Source of the DNA: Spirochaetales bacterium
GTDB taxonomy: Bacteria; Spirochaetota; Spirochaetia; SPDA01
Assembly (NCBI GenBank): GCA_004525155.1
Contig: SPDA01000035.1
Location: 1-9,854, forward strand
DNA: 9,854 bases
Direction of reading: 5' to 3'
In this document: one piece after another, positions 1-7,340 of the stretch
Numbering within the stretch: position 1 is the first letter of the stretch
How the letters are laid out: each line of letters begins with the position of its first letter
Program-made: the position numbers and the translations under genes
The notes under the pieces: generated by a model
Told to the model about the DNA's origin: nothing
Database searches by the model: none
The model's input: the letters and a program-made list of their open reading frames with translations, nothing else

Positions 1-296
<296 letters not shown>

Positions 297-339
297 TAAA
301 AAAAATGTAATCTGTGCTTCCTTGATTACGGAATGGGAT

Positions 340-364
340 AAGGCGGTGGTTCAACACTGCTTTT
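340..364 (+). terminator. Probable rho-independent terminator after rpsG
   Basis: The arms GCGGTG (343-348) and CACTGC (355-360) pair over six base pairs with one G-U, around a six-base loop, and are followed directly by TTTT (361-364). Three weaker pairs (340-342 with 361-363) can extend the stem. It lies about 80 bases after the rpsG stop, a sensible place to end that transcript. The U run is short, so termination may be partial. Confidence 0.5.
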
Positions 365-411
365 AAGGGATGGATTTGTAACGTAAGGCTTTATGCCAAA
401 CCGATTATCCG

Positions 412-438
412 AAAAAAACACGCAATGCGTGTATTTTA
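412..438. terminator. Second terminator-like hairpin, possibly bidirectional
   Basis: ACACGC (418-423) pairs perfectly with GCGTGT (427-432) around a three-base loop AAT. An A run lies to the left (412-417) and ATTTT to the right (433-437), so both strands have a U tract after the stem. The minus-strand tract, six U, is the better one. It could back up the hairpin at 340-364 or block antisense transcription from the tuf side. The stem is short, so confidence is moderate. Confidence 0.45.
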
Positions 439-477
439 TAAATTCAGGGTAGTCAGGTGGTAGAAGCGGAAACCTCT

Positions 478-504
478 TTGATACAGGGTAAACCTGCCTA
501 TCAT
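478..504 (+). promoter_or_regulatory. Possible sigma-70-type promoter for tuf and the S10 operon
   Basis: TTGATA (478-483) matches the -35 consensus at five of six positions, and TATCAT (499-504) matches the -10 consensus at five of six. The 15-base spacer is shorter than the preferred 17, which weakens the call. It lies downstream of both terminator-like hairpins and would give a tuf leader of roughly 115 bases. A promoter is expected in this gap for a highly expressed operon, but this exact site is an inference. Confidence 0.3.
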
Positions 505-519
505 TTCTGCTTTTTACCC
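486..519 (+). promoter_or_regulatory. Inverted repeat in the tuf leader
   Basis: GGGTAAA (486-492) and TTTACCC (513-519) are perfect seven-base complements separated by 20 bases. The right arm also overlaps CCCGG (517-521), which can pair with CCGGG (566-570), so two exclusive folds are possible. It partly overlaps the promoter candidate, so it may be transcribed only if the start lies upstream. It could be a leader structure or chance. Confidence 0.25.
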
Positions 520-627
520 GGACATATTGTATATGTTAATGATGGATTCCAGCGCCTGCAGGGTGCCGGGACTTCGTTAAAGTATGTATGCACACGAACT
601 ATTGTTCAGAACTTTGAGGAGGAACAA

Positions 628-1818
628 ATGGCAAAGGATAAGTTTGTAAGATCGAAACCTCACATTAATGTAGGTACAATCGGCCACGTTGACCATGGTA
701 AGACTACGCTTACTGCAGCTGTCACCATGTACTGTGCAAAGAAGTACGGCGATAAAGTGATGAGATATGAAGATATCGACAATGCCCCGGAAGAGAAAGC
801 CAGGGGTATAACGATTAATACGAGGCACGTTGAATACCAGACCGATTCTCGGCATTATGCCCACGTGGACTGCCCCGGTCACGCCGACTATATTAAAAAC
901 ATGATCACTGGTGCAGCCCAGATGGACGGAGCCGTTATCGTTGTCGGCGCGGACGATGGTCCCATGTCTCAGACGAGGGAGCACATCCTTCTCGCCAGAC
1001 AGGTTGGAGTTCCTGCGATTCTCGTGTTTATCAACAAGATTGACCTTGTCGATGACCCGGACCTTCTGGAACTGGTTGAAATGGAAGTCAGGGAGCTGTT
1101 GACGAAGTACGGTTTTCCTGGCGACGAGGTGCCTGTTATCAAGGGTTCCGCATTCGGCGCCATGTCCAATCCCGACGACCCTGAGAAAATCCAGTGTGTT
1201 GTCGATCTGTTAAAGGCAATGGACGATTATTTCCCCCTCCCCGAAAGGGCGGTGGACAAGCCCTTCCTCATGCCGATCGAAGACGTTTTCTCTATCCAGG
1301 GCCGCGGTACCGTAGTAACCGGAAGAATTGAGAGAGGTGTCGTCAAAGTCGGCGAAGAAGTTGAAATCGTCGGTATAAAAGATACAAAAAAGACCACGGT
1401 AACCGGTGTCGAAATGTTCAATAAACTGCTCGACCAGGGGCAGGCCGGCGATAATATCGGTGCCCTCCTCCGGGGTATCGACAAAAAGGAAGTTGAGCGC
1501 GGCCAGGTGCTTGCCAAGCCGGGTTCCATTACTCCCCACAAGAAATACAAGGGAACCATTTATACCCTGACCAAGGACGAAGGCGGGCGGCACAGCCCCT
1601 TCTTCTCCGGGTACAGGCCCCAGTTCTATTTCAGAACGACGGATATCACCGGTACTGTCACGTTACCCGAGGGTAAGCAGATGATAATGCCCGGTGACCA
1701 TACCGAGATTCTGGTCGAATTGATTCACCCGATTGCCATGGAGAAAGGTCTCCAGTTCGCCATCCGTGAAGGCGGACGGACCGTTGCCAGCGGGCAGGTA
1801 ATTGAAATTATCGAATAG
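628..1818 (+). CDS. tuf: Elongation factor Tu
   Basis: EF-Tu is the GTPase that carries aminoacyl-tRNA to the ribosomal A site. The product has 396 residues, normal for the family. The G domain is complete: P-loop GHVDHGKT (19-26), switch I Thr in RGITINTRH (59-67), DCPGH (81-85) with the catalytic His85, NKID (136-139) and GSAF (173-176). The two beta-barrel domains follow, with [33 protein letters not shown] and the C-terminal [12 protein letters not shown] chose ATG 628 because GAGGAGG (616-622) sits five bases before it and [20 protein letters not shown] is the standard EF-Tu start; the open frame back to 457 is not EF-Tu. Sequence style is Treponema-like. A mild oddity is GADDGPMSQ (107-115), where most EF-Tu proteins have an SA.DGPMPQ-type run. 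It heads the ribosomal protein operon, so EF-Tu and ribosomes are probably co-expressed. Confidence 0.98.
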   Translation: MAKDKFVRSKPHINVGTIGHVDHGKTTLTAAVTMYCAKKYGDKVMRYEDIDNAPEEKARGITINTRHVEYQTDSRHYAHVDCPGHADYIKNMITGAAQMDGAVIVVGADDGPMSQTREHILLARQVGVPAILVFINKIDLVDDPDLLELVEMEVRELLTKYGFPGDEVPVIKGSAFGAMSNPDDPEKIQCVVDLLKAMDDYFPLPERAVDKPFLMPIEDVFSIQGRGTVVTGRIERGVVKVGEEVEIVGIKDTKKTTVTGVEMFNKLLDQGQAGDNIGALLRGIDKKEVERGQVLAKPGSITPHKKYKGTIYTLTKDEGGRHSPFFSGYRPQFYFRTTDITGTVTLPEGKQMIMPGDHTEILVELIHPIAMEKGLQFAIREGGRTVASGQVIEIIE

Positions 1819-1830
1819 GAAATGCCCTTG

Positions 1831-1860
1831 GCTAATCTGCGGCTGTCGCCGCAGATTGGT
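1831..1860 (+). promoter_or_regulatory. Strong hairpin in the rpsJ leader (candidate attenuator or operon control site)
   Basis: The arms AATCTGCGGC (1834-1843) and GCCGCAGATT (1848-1857) are perfect ten-base complements around a TGTC loop. GCT (1831-1833) and GGT (1858-1860) extend the stem by three pairs, two of them G-U. The stem ends eight bases before the rpsJ Shine-Dalgarno TAGGAG (1868-1873). No U tract follows, so it is not a standard intrinsic terminator. In E. coli, the S10 leader carries hairpins through which L4 represses its own operon. A similar role, RNA processing, or mRNA protection between tuf and the S10 genes is possible but inferred. Confidence 0.6.
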
Positions 1861-1878
1861 GCGGGTTTAGGAGTTGTA

Positions 1879-2187
1879 ATGGCTAAGGAACGAATCCGGG
1901 TACGGCTGCGGGGCTTCGATGTGGAGCTCATAGATCAGAGCGCCAAGTCTATAGTTCAGACTGTCGTTAAAGCAGGGGCAAAAGTTGCGGGCCCTGTGCC
2001 TTTGCCGACTAGGATAAGCAAATATACGGTGCTGAGGTCCCCGCATGTAAACAAAAAGTCGCGGGAACAGTTTGAAATGCGCACGCATAAGCGCCTCATC
2101 GATATTCTGGAACCTACATCGGCCGTAATGGATGCGCTCATGAAACTTGAACTCCCGGCAGGGGTTGACGTTGAGATCAGGCAGTAG
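1879..2187 (+). CDS. rpsJ: 30S ribosomal protein S10
   Basis: S10 is a head protein of the 30S subunit and also binds NusB in transcription antitermination. The product has 102 residues, the usual length. It begins [20 protein letters not shown] and carries the conserved ribosome-binding loop (residues 38-72), including [26 protein letters not shown] and the following LIDILEPT. I chose ATG 1879 because TAGGAG (1868-1873) is five bases upstream and MAKERIRV is the family start. An in-frame ATG at 1822 would run through the leader hairpin and add 19 unrelated residues. It lies 60 bases after tuf, the longest gap inside the operon. Confidence 0.98.
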   Translation: MAKERIRVRLRGFDVELIDQSAKSIVQTVVKAGAKVAGPVPLPTRISKYTVLRSPHVNKKSREQFEMRTHKRLIDILEPTSAVMDALMKLELPAGVDVEIRQ

Positions 2188-2207
2188 GAAGCCAGGGGAG
2201 ATATGAT

Positions 2208-2834
2208 ATGATAGGGCTTATTGGCAAAAAAATAGGCATGACCCAGGTATTCGACGAAAAGGGCAAACTCATTCCGGTAACGGTTGTTGCGGTTGAGCCG
2301 AACTCGGTCGTGGCGGAAAGGACCATGGAGAAAAACGGGTATAGCGCCCTGGTCCTGGGTGCCTTTGATAAAAAGGAAAAGCACACGACCAAGCCGTACA
2401 AAGGGCAGTTCAAGGAAGGCGTGAGCCCGAAAAAAGAATTATTGGAAGTGAGGGATTTCGACGGTGAACATAAAGTCGGCGAAACTCTCGGTCTGGATAT
2501 ATTCGAAGGTATCCGCAAGGTGGATGTAAGCGGAATTACCAAGGGAAAAGGCTTCCAGGGTGTTGTCAAGCGCCACAAGTTCGGCGGCGGCAGAAAGACA
2601 CACGGTTCAAAATTCCACAATGCCATCGGTTCCGTCGGAGCATCGGCCTTTCCCTCCCGCACCATGAAGGGTCTCAAGATGCCCGGGAGAATGGGCGGCG
2701 AAAATTTTACGGTTCAGAACATTGTGCTCGTAAAAATCGATCTGGAGAAAAAAGTGCTCCTGCTGCGCGGTGCGGTTCCGGGACCGCGGAACAGCATGGT
2801 TCTGATACGGCGAGCGAAGAAATCTGAAGGTTAG
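2208..2834 (+). CDS. rplC: 50S ribosomal protein L3
   Basis: L3 starts 50S assembly by binding the 3' end of 23S rRNA, and a long loop reaches toward the peptidyl transferase centre. The 208 residues match the family length. It opens [18 protein letters not shown], and the signature region runs from about residue 112 to 163: [43 protein letters not shown]. The glutamine that PrmB methylates in E. coli L3 is replaced here (GSVGAS), as in many other bacteria, so that modification is not expected. GGGGAG (2195-2200) lies seven bases before the ATG. An ATG at 2203 in another frame meets a stop after two codons. Confidence 0.98.
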   Translation: MIGLIGKKIGMTQVFDEKGKLIPVTVVAVEPNSVVAERTMEKNGYSALVLGAFDKKEKHTTKPYKGQFKEGVSPKKELLEVRDFDGEHKVGETLGLDIFEGIRKVDVSGITKGKGFQGVVKRHKFGGGRKTHGSKFHNAIGSVGASAFPSRTMKGLKMPGRMGGENFTVQNIVLVKIDLEKKVLLLRGAVPGPRNSMVLIRRAKKSEG

Positions 2835-2842
2835 GTAAGGAC

Positions 2843-3484
2843 ATGGAAAAACCTGTACTGTCCCTTAACGGACAGGAACTGCGGAATATAGAATTGAATG
2901 ATGAAGTCTTCAATAGGGATATAAGTGAAGGTGCCATTTATCACGCTATCAGGAACGAGCTGGCAAACCGGCGTGTCGGGACAGCGTCGACCAAAACGAG
3001 AGCCGAGGTAAAGGGAAGTTCAGCAAAGCCCTGGAAGCAGAAGGGTACCGGCCGGGCAAGAGCCGGACGCAAGCGGTCTCCCCTGTGGGTCGGCGGCGGG
3101 GTCATTTTCGGGCCCAGGCCGAGAGACTACAGCTATTCCATACCGCGGAAAATGAAACGTGTGGCTATCAAGTCCATTTTGAGCCTGAAAAACAAGCAGG
3201 ACATGCTGAAGATCATCGAGGATTTTACCATAGAGTCGGGAAAGACTGGGGACCTGGTGAAGATATTGAAGAATATCGTTCCTTCCGAGCGCACCGTTGT
3301 GGTGCTCGGCAGCGACGACTCAATGATGTACAGGGCAGGAAAGAACATTCCATGGCTCAAGTTTCTCGCCTATAACAGGCTGGCCGCGCACGATCTTTTT
3401 TACGGGAAAAACGTACTTGTTCTCGAAACGGCGGCCACAAAGCTGAACAATTTTTTCGATGAACATGGAACGGGAGAGAACTGA
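2843..3484 (+). CDS. rplD: 50S ribosomal protein L4
   Basis: L4 binds 23S rRNA early in assembly, and its long loop lines the peptide exit tunnel. In E. coli it also represses the S10 operon. The 213 residues are slightly longer than in E. coli because of a tail ending EHGTGEN. The loop is clear at about residues 50-100: KTRAEVKGSSAKPWKQKGTG, RARAGRKRSPLWVGGGVIFG, then PRPRDYSYSIPRKMKR. The loop tip has a Lys-Gln-Lys-Gly-Thr-Gly run, as in sensitive bacteria, so no macrolide-resistance change is obvious. The Shine-Dalgarno is poorly placed: TAAGG is two bases from the ATG and TTAGG seven. Coupling to rplC, eight bases upstream, may help initiation. The stop overlaps the next start by one base. 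Confidence 0.97.
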   Translation: MEKPVLSLNGQELRNIELNDEVFNRDISEGAIYHAIRNELANRRVGTASTKTRAEVKGSSAKPWKQKGTGRARAGRKRSPLWVGGGVIFGPRPRDYSYSIPRKMKRVAIKSILSLKNKQDMLKIIEDFTIESGKTGDLVKILKNIVPSERTVVVLGSDDSMMYRAGKNIPWLKFLAYNRLAAHDLFYGKNVLVLETAATKLNNFFDEHGTGEN

Positions 3485-3786
3485 TGGAAGCCCATTCGAT
3501 TATTATTGCCCCGGTGGTCACTGAAAAAACGAATGCACTTCGGGAAGAGATTAAAAAGAAGTATGTGTTTCGTGTTGATGCCCGGGCCAACAAACTGCAG
3601 ATAATGCAGGCTGTCAAGGAGATCTTCTCAGTCAAGCCAACGGCTTGTCATGTGATGAATGTAAAATCAAAACCCAGGAAATCCAGGTCGAAATCCGGTT
3701 TCAAGTCCGGACGGACCGCCACATGGAAGAAGGCGATTGTAACGCTCGCTGCAGGGGAAAAGATTGATATTTTCGAAGGCGCCTGA
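3484..3786 (+). CDS. rplW: 50S ribosomal protein L23
   Basis: L23 sits at the exit of the peptide tunnel and is the docking site for trigger factor and the signal recognition particle. The product has 100 residues, normal length. Conserved parts are IIAPVVTEKT (7-15), KYVFRVDARANKLQIMQAVK (26-45) and the basic loop KSKPRKSRSKSGFKSGRTATWKKA (within 61-84), followed by GEKIDIFEG. Its ATG shares a base with the rplD stop (TGATG), with GGGAGAG (3472-3478) five bases upstream, an arrangement that couples translation of L4 and L23. Nothing unusual is seen. Confidence 0.97.
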   Translation: MEAHSIIIAPVVTEKTNALREEIKKKYVFRVDARANKLQIMQAVKEIFSVKPTACHVMNVKSKPRKSRSKSGFKSGRTATWKKAIVTLAAGEKIDIFEGA

Positions 3787-3803
3787 GCTAAAGGGGAAAC
3801 ATA

Positions 3804-4628
3804 ATGGGGATTAAAACATACAAGCCTATTACTCCGGGGCTTCGCAATTACACTTCACTTACAAACGAAGATATTATCGGCAACAAGCCGCAAAAGGCCC
3901 TGACGAAAGGTTTGTCGGAAAAAGCAGGCCGCGGAGCCGGGGGCCGGATCAGTGTTCGCAGGCGCGGCGGCGGGCATAAGAAGAAATACCGTGAAATTGA
4001 TTTCAAGAGGGACAAATACGGCGTTCCCGGCAAGGTTATAGGCATAGAATACGACCCGAACCGGAGCGCGAATATTGCACTGGTACAGTACGCCGACGGA
4101 GAAAAGCGGTATATGGTGGCGCCGAAGGGCGTGAAAACCGGTACGGCTGTCATGAGCGGGAAGGATGCACCTATTGAAGTAGGAAGCGCCATGCCGCTGG
4201 AGAACATCCCTCTCGGCATGAACGTCCACAACATCGAGCTTCAGCTCGGCAAGGGCGGGCAGCTTGTGAGGTCCGCAGGATCCTCGGCCACGCTTGTCGC
4301 CATAGAGGGCGACTATGCGACGGTAAAGCTTCCCTCCGGTGAAATGCGCATGATTTTCAAGAAGTGCATTGCAACCATAGGTGTTGTGGGTAACGAGGAT
4401 CATATGAATGTCAGTCTGGGCAAGGCGGGAAGGTCCCGCTGGCTCGGCCGCCGTCCGAAGGTCCGGGGTGTCGTCATGAACCCCGTGGACCATCCGCATG
4501 GAGGCGGCGAAGGAAAGACATCCGGAGGAAGGCATCCGGTAACACCCTGGGGAGTTCCAACCAAGGGCTATAAAACCAGGAAGAAACGGAAACCTTCCGG
4601 AAACTTTATCGTCAAGCGCCGGAAGTAG
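3804..4628 (+). CDS. rplB: 50S ribosomal protein L2
   Basis: L2 is needed for subunit association and lies near the peptidyl transferase centre. The 274 residues match the family. Marks in order are [20 protein letters not shown] (42-61), [17 protein letters not shown] (62-78), [11 protein letters not shown] (152-162), and [12 protein letters not shown] (226-237), whose His230 is the residue equivalent to His229 of E. coli L2, implicated in ribosome function. The C terminus [20 protein letters not shown] is typical. AAGGGGAAA (3791-3799) precedes the ATG. It follows rplW after 17 bases in the standard S10 order. Confidence 0.98.
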   Translation: MGIKTYKPITPGLRNYTSLTNEDIIGNKPQKALTKGLSEKAGRGAGGRISVRRRGGGHKKKYREIDFKRDKYGVPGKVIGIEYDPNRSANIALVQYADGEKRYMVAPKGVKTGTAVMSGKDAPIEVGSAMPLENIPLGMNVHNIELQLGKGGQLVRSAGSSATLVAIEGDYATVKLPSGEMRMIFKKCIATIGVVGNEDHMNVSLGKAGRSRWLGRRPKVRGVVMNPVDHPHGGGEGKTSGGRHPVTPWGVPTKGYKTRKKRKPSGNFIVKRRK

Positions 4629-4637
4629 GAGAAAGAT

Positions 4638-4919
4638 GTGTCACGATCTGTAAAAAAAGGGCCGTTCATCGAAAAAAAACTCTTTAAAAGAGTGTCGGAC
4701 ATGAACAAAGCCGGTACAAAAAAAATGGTTAAAACCTATTCGAGATGTTCAACAGTCATCCCGGAGATGGTCGGGTTCACGATATCCGTGTATAACGGAA
4801 AATCCTGGGTGCCGGTTTATGTGACAGAAAACCTGGTCGGGCACAAGCTCGGCGAATTCGCGCCCACGCGTATGTTCCGGGGACATGCGGGTTCCGACAA
4901 GAAATCCGGAAAGAGATAG
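4638..4919 (+). CDS. rpsS: 30S ribosomal protein S19, GTG start
   Basis: S19 forms a complex with S13 in the 30S head near the A and P sites. The 93 residues are the usual length. It starts [14 protein letters not shown] and has the signature [11 protein letters not shown] (68-78) followed by MFRGHAG. The start is GTG: AGGAG (4627-4631), overlapping the rplB stop, is six bases upstream, and the protein matches the family from this codon. An ATG two bases earlier (4636, forming ATGTG) is out of frame. Two A runs, seven (4652-4658) and eight (4672-4679), encode lysines near the N terminus, and the second is followed by a small CTCTT/AAGAG hairpin. Residue Cys37 sits where many S19 proteins have Arg. 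Confidence 0.97.
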   Translation: MSRSVKKGPFIEKKLFKRVSDMNKAGTKKMVKTYSRCSTVIPEMVGFTISVYNGKSWVPVYVTENLVGHKLGEFAPTRMFRGHAGSDKKSGKR

Positions 4920-4928
4920 GTGAAACGT

Positions 4929-5291
4929 ATGGAAGCGAAAAAAGGTTTTACTGCGAACGCAAAATTCCTCATGATATCACCATCCAAAATGAGACGCGTC
5001 GCGGGCACTATACGCAGGAAGCCCTACCCGGAAGCTATAGCCATTCTCGAGGCGCTTCCCCAGAAAGGCGCGAGGATGCTTAAAAAGGTCGTCCAATCTG
5101 CAGCGGCCAACGCGCTTGTTCAGAACAAGAAACTGGACGAGGAAATGCTTTATGTAAAAGAATTGCTGGTAAATGACGGTCCCCGCTACAGGCGGGTATG
5201 GGCCAGGGGCCGCGGAAGGCGGGATCTGCTGATAAAACGCTTAAGTCATGTATCGGTCATTCTTGACGAAATATCAGGCGGGAGAGTGTAA
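4929..5291 (+). CDS. rplV: 50S ribosomal protein L22
   Basis: L22 binds several 23S domains, and its beta-hairpin lines the narrow part of the exit tunnel. From ATG 4929 it has 120 residues: MEAKKGFTANAKF, ISPSKMRRVAGTIRRK (16-31), the interior helix AAANALVQNKKLD (58-70), and the hairpin region VNDGPRYRRVWARGRGRR (81-98), ending KRLSHVSVIL. Two starts are possible. GTG 4920, directly after the rpsS stop, would add three residues. I prefer ATG 4929 because AGGTGA (4918-4923) is five bases upstream and M-E-A-K resembles the usual L22 start. The next gene begins two bases after the stop. Confidence 0.96.
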   Translation: MEAKKGFTANAKFLMISPSKMRRVAGTIRRKPYPEAIAILEALPQKGARMLKKVVQSAAANALVQNKKLDEEMLYVKELLVNDGPRYRRVWARGRGRRDLLIKRLSHVSVILDEISGGRV

Positions 5292-5293
5292 AA

Positions 5294-5995
5294 TTGGGAC
5301 AGAAAGTTAATCCGATTAGTTTTAGACTGGGTATAAATAAAACATGGAAATCAAAATGGTATGTGGATCCGAAAGAATATGCGAATACACTCCATGAAGA
5401 TTTGAGCCTGAGGAAGGTGCTGCTTGATTGTCCTGAGGCAAAAGGCGCCGACATCGCGGATATCGAGATTATCCGACACCCCCAGCGGATTACCATTGTC
5501 ATTCAGACTTCCAGGCCCGGCATCATTATCGGTGCGAAAGGCGCCAACATAGAAAAGATTGGCGTACGGCTCCAGTCTGTGGCCGGCAGGAAGATACAGT
5601 TAAAGATTAAGGAAATCAAGAAGCCTGAAACCAACGCTAAAATTATCGCCCAGAACGTGGCGAAACAGCTCAAGGCAAGAACCTCGTTCCGCAGGGTTCT
5701 TAAGAGCGCGGTAACTAGCGCGCTGAAGGGCGGCGTGCAGGGCGTTAAGATAAGGGTCGCGGGCCGCCTCGGCGGGGCGGAAATGGCAAGAGTCGCGGAA
5801 CACCATGAAGGGCGGGTACCGCTCCATACGCTCAGGTCGAACATCGATTACGGTTTTGAGAGGTGTATCACTACTTTCGGCGTGATCGGCGTGAAGGTCT
5901 GGGTGTTCAACGGTGAGATTTTCAAGAAAGATAAAAAAGACGATGCCGGACTTCTTGTGCGGGAAAGAAAAGACAAGGATACCATGAGGAGCTAA
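5294..5995 (+). CDS. rpsC: 30S ribosomal protein S3, TTG start
   Basis: S3 lies at the mRNA entry of the 30S subunit and takes part in mRNA helicase activity. The 233 residues match the family. It begins [13 protein letters not shown], which is nearly invariant, so the TTG directly before it must be the start; no in-frame ATG lies near. The KH domain has [16 protein letters not shown] with the GxxG loop GAKG (80-83). The C-terminal domain has [10 protein letters not shown] (157-166), [17 protein letters not shown] and [16 protein letters not shown] (5280-5284) lies inside the end of rplV, nine bases from TTG, and the rplV stop is two bases away. Reinitiation after L22 probably offsets the weak start codon. 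Confidence 0.97.
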   Translation: MGQKVNPISFRLGINKTWKSKWYVDPKEYANTLHEDLSLRKVLLDCPEAKGADIADIEIIRHPQRITIVIQTSRPGIIIGAKGANIEKIGVRLQSVAGRKIQLKIKEIKKPETNAKIIAQNVAKQLKARTSFRRVLKSAVTSALKGGVQGVKIRVAGRLGGAEMARVAEHHEGRVPLHTLRSNIDYGFERCITTFGVIGVKVWVFNGEIFKKDKKDDAGLLVRERKDKDTMRS

Positions 5996-5996
5996 T

Positions 5997-6419
5997 ATGC
6001 TTAGTCCTAAACGTACAAAATTCAGAAAAAAACAACGGCATGCGGCAAGTTTGAAAGGTGATGCCACCAGAGGCAATACAATCGCCTTCGGTGATTACGG
6101 TCTCGTGGCCACGGAAGCGAAGTGGATAACCAACAGGCAGATAGAAGCTGCCCGTGTTGCCATGACACGGCATATAAAAAGAGGCGGTAAGGTATGGATT
6201 CGGATTTTTCCGGACATGCCTTATACCAAGAAACCCGCTGAAACCCGTATGGGGAAAGGCAAGGGAAATCCCGAATATTGGGTGGCGCCGGTAAAGCCGG
6301 GCACCGTCATGTTCGAGATGGCCGGTACGGACAGGGAAATCGCGGCTGAAGCGATGCGTCTTGCAGGCGGCAAGCTGCCGATAAAGACCAAATTTATCGT
6401 CCGGATGGACAGGGGCTGA
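5997..6419 (+). CDS. rplP: 50S ribosomal protein L16
   Basis: L16 joins late in 50S assembly, at the base of the central protuberance, and helps place A-site tRNA. The 140 residues are typical. It begins [14 protein letters not shown], where the family usually has a similar P-K-R-T-K-[FYH]-R-K run. The signature [19 protein letters not shown] spans 84-102, and [15 protein letters not shown] follows near the C terminus. GAGGAG (5986-5991), inside the last codons of rpsC, sits five bases before the ATG, and only one base separates the rpsC stop from the start, so translation of the pair is probably coupled. Confidence 0.98.
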   Translation: MLSPKRTKFRKKQRHAASLKGDATRGNTIAFGDYGLVATEAKWITNRQIEAARVAMTRHIKRGGKVWIRIFPDMPYTKKPAETRMGKGKGNPEYWVAPVKPGTVMFEMAGTDREIAAEAMRLAGGKLPIKTKFIVRMDRG

Positions 6420-6421
6420 GC

Positions 6422-6619
6422 ATGAAAGATTCGTATAAAGATTTGACATACAATGAACTCTTCACCAAACAGGAGGAGCTCAAGAAAAAGTATTTCGATC
6501 TTCGGTTCAACATGGTAATTGGTCATGTTGATAATCCGCTTGAAAAGAGGAATTTGCGGAGAAGGTTAGCCAGACTCAACACCCTCATTCACGAGTACAA
6601 TCTCGGCGTTCGCAAATAA
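6422..6619 (+). CDS. rpmC: 50S ribosomal protein L29
   Basis: L29 is a small two-helix protein beside L23 at the tunnel exit. The product has 65 residues, normal for the family. It shows the expected pattern: [20 protein letters not shown] (5-24), [20 protein letters not shown] (27-46) and a closing [13 protein letters not shown] helix. It starts two bases after the rplP stop, with AGGGG (6411-6415) in the end of rplP serving as ribosome-binding site. A 38-base gap without a clear signal follows before rpsQ. Confidence 0.96.
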   Translation: MKDSYKDLTYNELFTKQEELKKKYFDLRFNMVIGHVDNPLEKRNLRRRLARLNTLIHEYNLGVRK

Positions 6620-6657
6620 TTACACTGGCTGTTTAGAGTAAAACTGGAGTAAGAAAA

Positions 6658-6924
6658 GTGGCTGTGGAAGTAACAAAAAAGACGAAAAAGACATTTACCG
6701 GGCAGGTGGTCAGCGACAAAATGGAAAAAACAATTGTCGTGCTGGTAACGAACAGGCAGCTGCACCCCCTGTATAAGAAATATGTTACCAAGACAAAAAA
6801 GCTCAAGGCCCATGACGAGAAGAACGAAGCCCATGTGGGCGATACGGTGCGTGTAATTGAATCGCGTCCGAGAAGCAAGGAAAAATGCTGGGCGCTTATG
6901 GAAATCGTGGAGCGGGCCCGGTAA
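6658..6924 (+). CDS. rpsQ: 30S ribosomal protein S17, GTG start
   Basis: S17 is a primary 16S rRNA binder needed for assembly of the 30S body. The 88 residues match the family. Conserved parts are [18 protein letters not shown] (13-30), [19 protein letters not shown] (36-54) and [18 protein letters not shown] (61-78). The start is taken as GTG 6658, with GGAG (6646-6649) eight bases upstream; a second GTG two codons on is also possible, and there is no in-frame ATG before Met22, which lies inside the conserved core. The N terminus is lysine and threonine rich. In E. coli this is the last gene of the S10 operon; here rplN follows after 37 bases without a visible terminator. Confidence 0.96.
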   Translation: MAVEVTKKTKKTFTGQVVSDKMEKTIVVLVTNRQLHPLYKKYVTKTKKLKAHDEKNEAHVGDTVRVIESRPRSKEKCWALMEIVERAR

Positions 6925-6961
6925 GGTTCGAACAGAGTAAAGGAAAGGATGGGATATCGTT

Positions 6962-7330
6962 ATGATCCAGATGCAAACCTATCTCAATGTTGCAGATAAC
7001 AGCGGAGCAAAACGAGTTAAATGCATTAAGGTACTTGGGGGTACCAGGAGACGCTACGCGGCAGTGGGAGACATTATCGTTGTAGCGGTAAGGGACGCGC
7101 TTCCGAACGCCGCCATTACAAAAGGCGCGGTTCAGAAGGCGGTGGTAGTGAGGACGAACAAGCAGTATAGAAGGCCTGACGGCACCTATATCCGTTTTGA
7201 TGATAATGCCTGTGTGATTATCGACGCTAACCAGAACCCTCTGGGCAAGCGCATCTTCGGCCCTGTGGCCAGAGAGCTCAGGGAGGCGAACTTTATGAAA
7301 ATTGTTTCCCTGGCCCCGGAAGTGTTGTAG
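6962..7330 (+). CDS. rplN: 50S ribosomal protein L14
   Basis: L14 lies at the subunit interface, contacts helix 44 of 16S rRNA through bridges, and is the docking point of the silencing factor RsfS. It has 122 residues, the invariant family length. Marks are [18 protein letters not shown] (1-18), the signature around [18 protein letters not shown] (50-67), [16 protein letters not shown] (73-88) and [23 protein letters not shown] at the end (100-122). GGGA (6951-6954) is seven bases before the ATG. An ATG at 6949 opens a short out-of-frame reading frame and is unlikely to matter. It is the first gene of the spc block, with no separate promoter visible. Confidence 0.98.
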   Translation: MIQMQTYLNVADNSGAKRVKCIKVLGGTRRRYAAVGDIIVVAVRDALPNAAITKGAVQKAVVVRTNKQYRRPDGTYIRFDDNACVIIDANQNPLGKRIFGPVARELREANFMKIVSLAPEVL

Positions 7331-7340
7331 GAGGCTGGGC

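Noticed and set aside
343..370. GGTTCAAC-like sequence resembling the T loop of a tRNA, between rpsG and tuf.
   Set aside because: No acceptor, D or anticodon stems could be formed around it. The same bases fit a terminator hairpin better.
457..627. The tuf reading frame stays open upstream for 57 codons from a GTG.
   Set aside because: EF-Tu begins at MAKDKF with a strong GAGGAGG ribosome-binding site at 616-622. The upstream stretch has no family similarity and contains leader repeats.
577..984. A 135-codon antisense reading frame across the start of tuf.
   Set aside because: It lies opposite conserved EF-Tu codons and its protein has no recognisable features. It is a shadow of the real gene.
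3855..4535. A 226-codon antisense reading frame inside rplB.
   Set aside because: Long antisense frames are common opposite highly expressed genes of this base content. There is no ribosome-binding site or domain, and L2 fully explains the stretch.
4920..4928. GTG 4920 as the start of rplV.
   Set aside because: Possible, but AGGTGA at 4918-4923 is well placed for ATG 4929 and the family usually starts near M-E-A-K. Only three residues differ.
6925..6933. GGTTCGAAC in the rpsQ-rplN gap, also like a tRNA T loop.
   Set aside because: The gap is only 37 bases and no cloverleaf is possible. It is a chance palindrome.
6949..6999. A small out-of-frame reading frame starting at ATG 6949 and overlapping the start of rplN.
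   Set aside because: It encodes only 16 residues with no similarity, and the canonical L14 start follows at 6962. Probably incidental.
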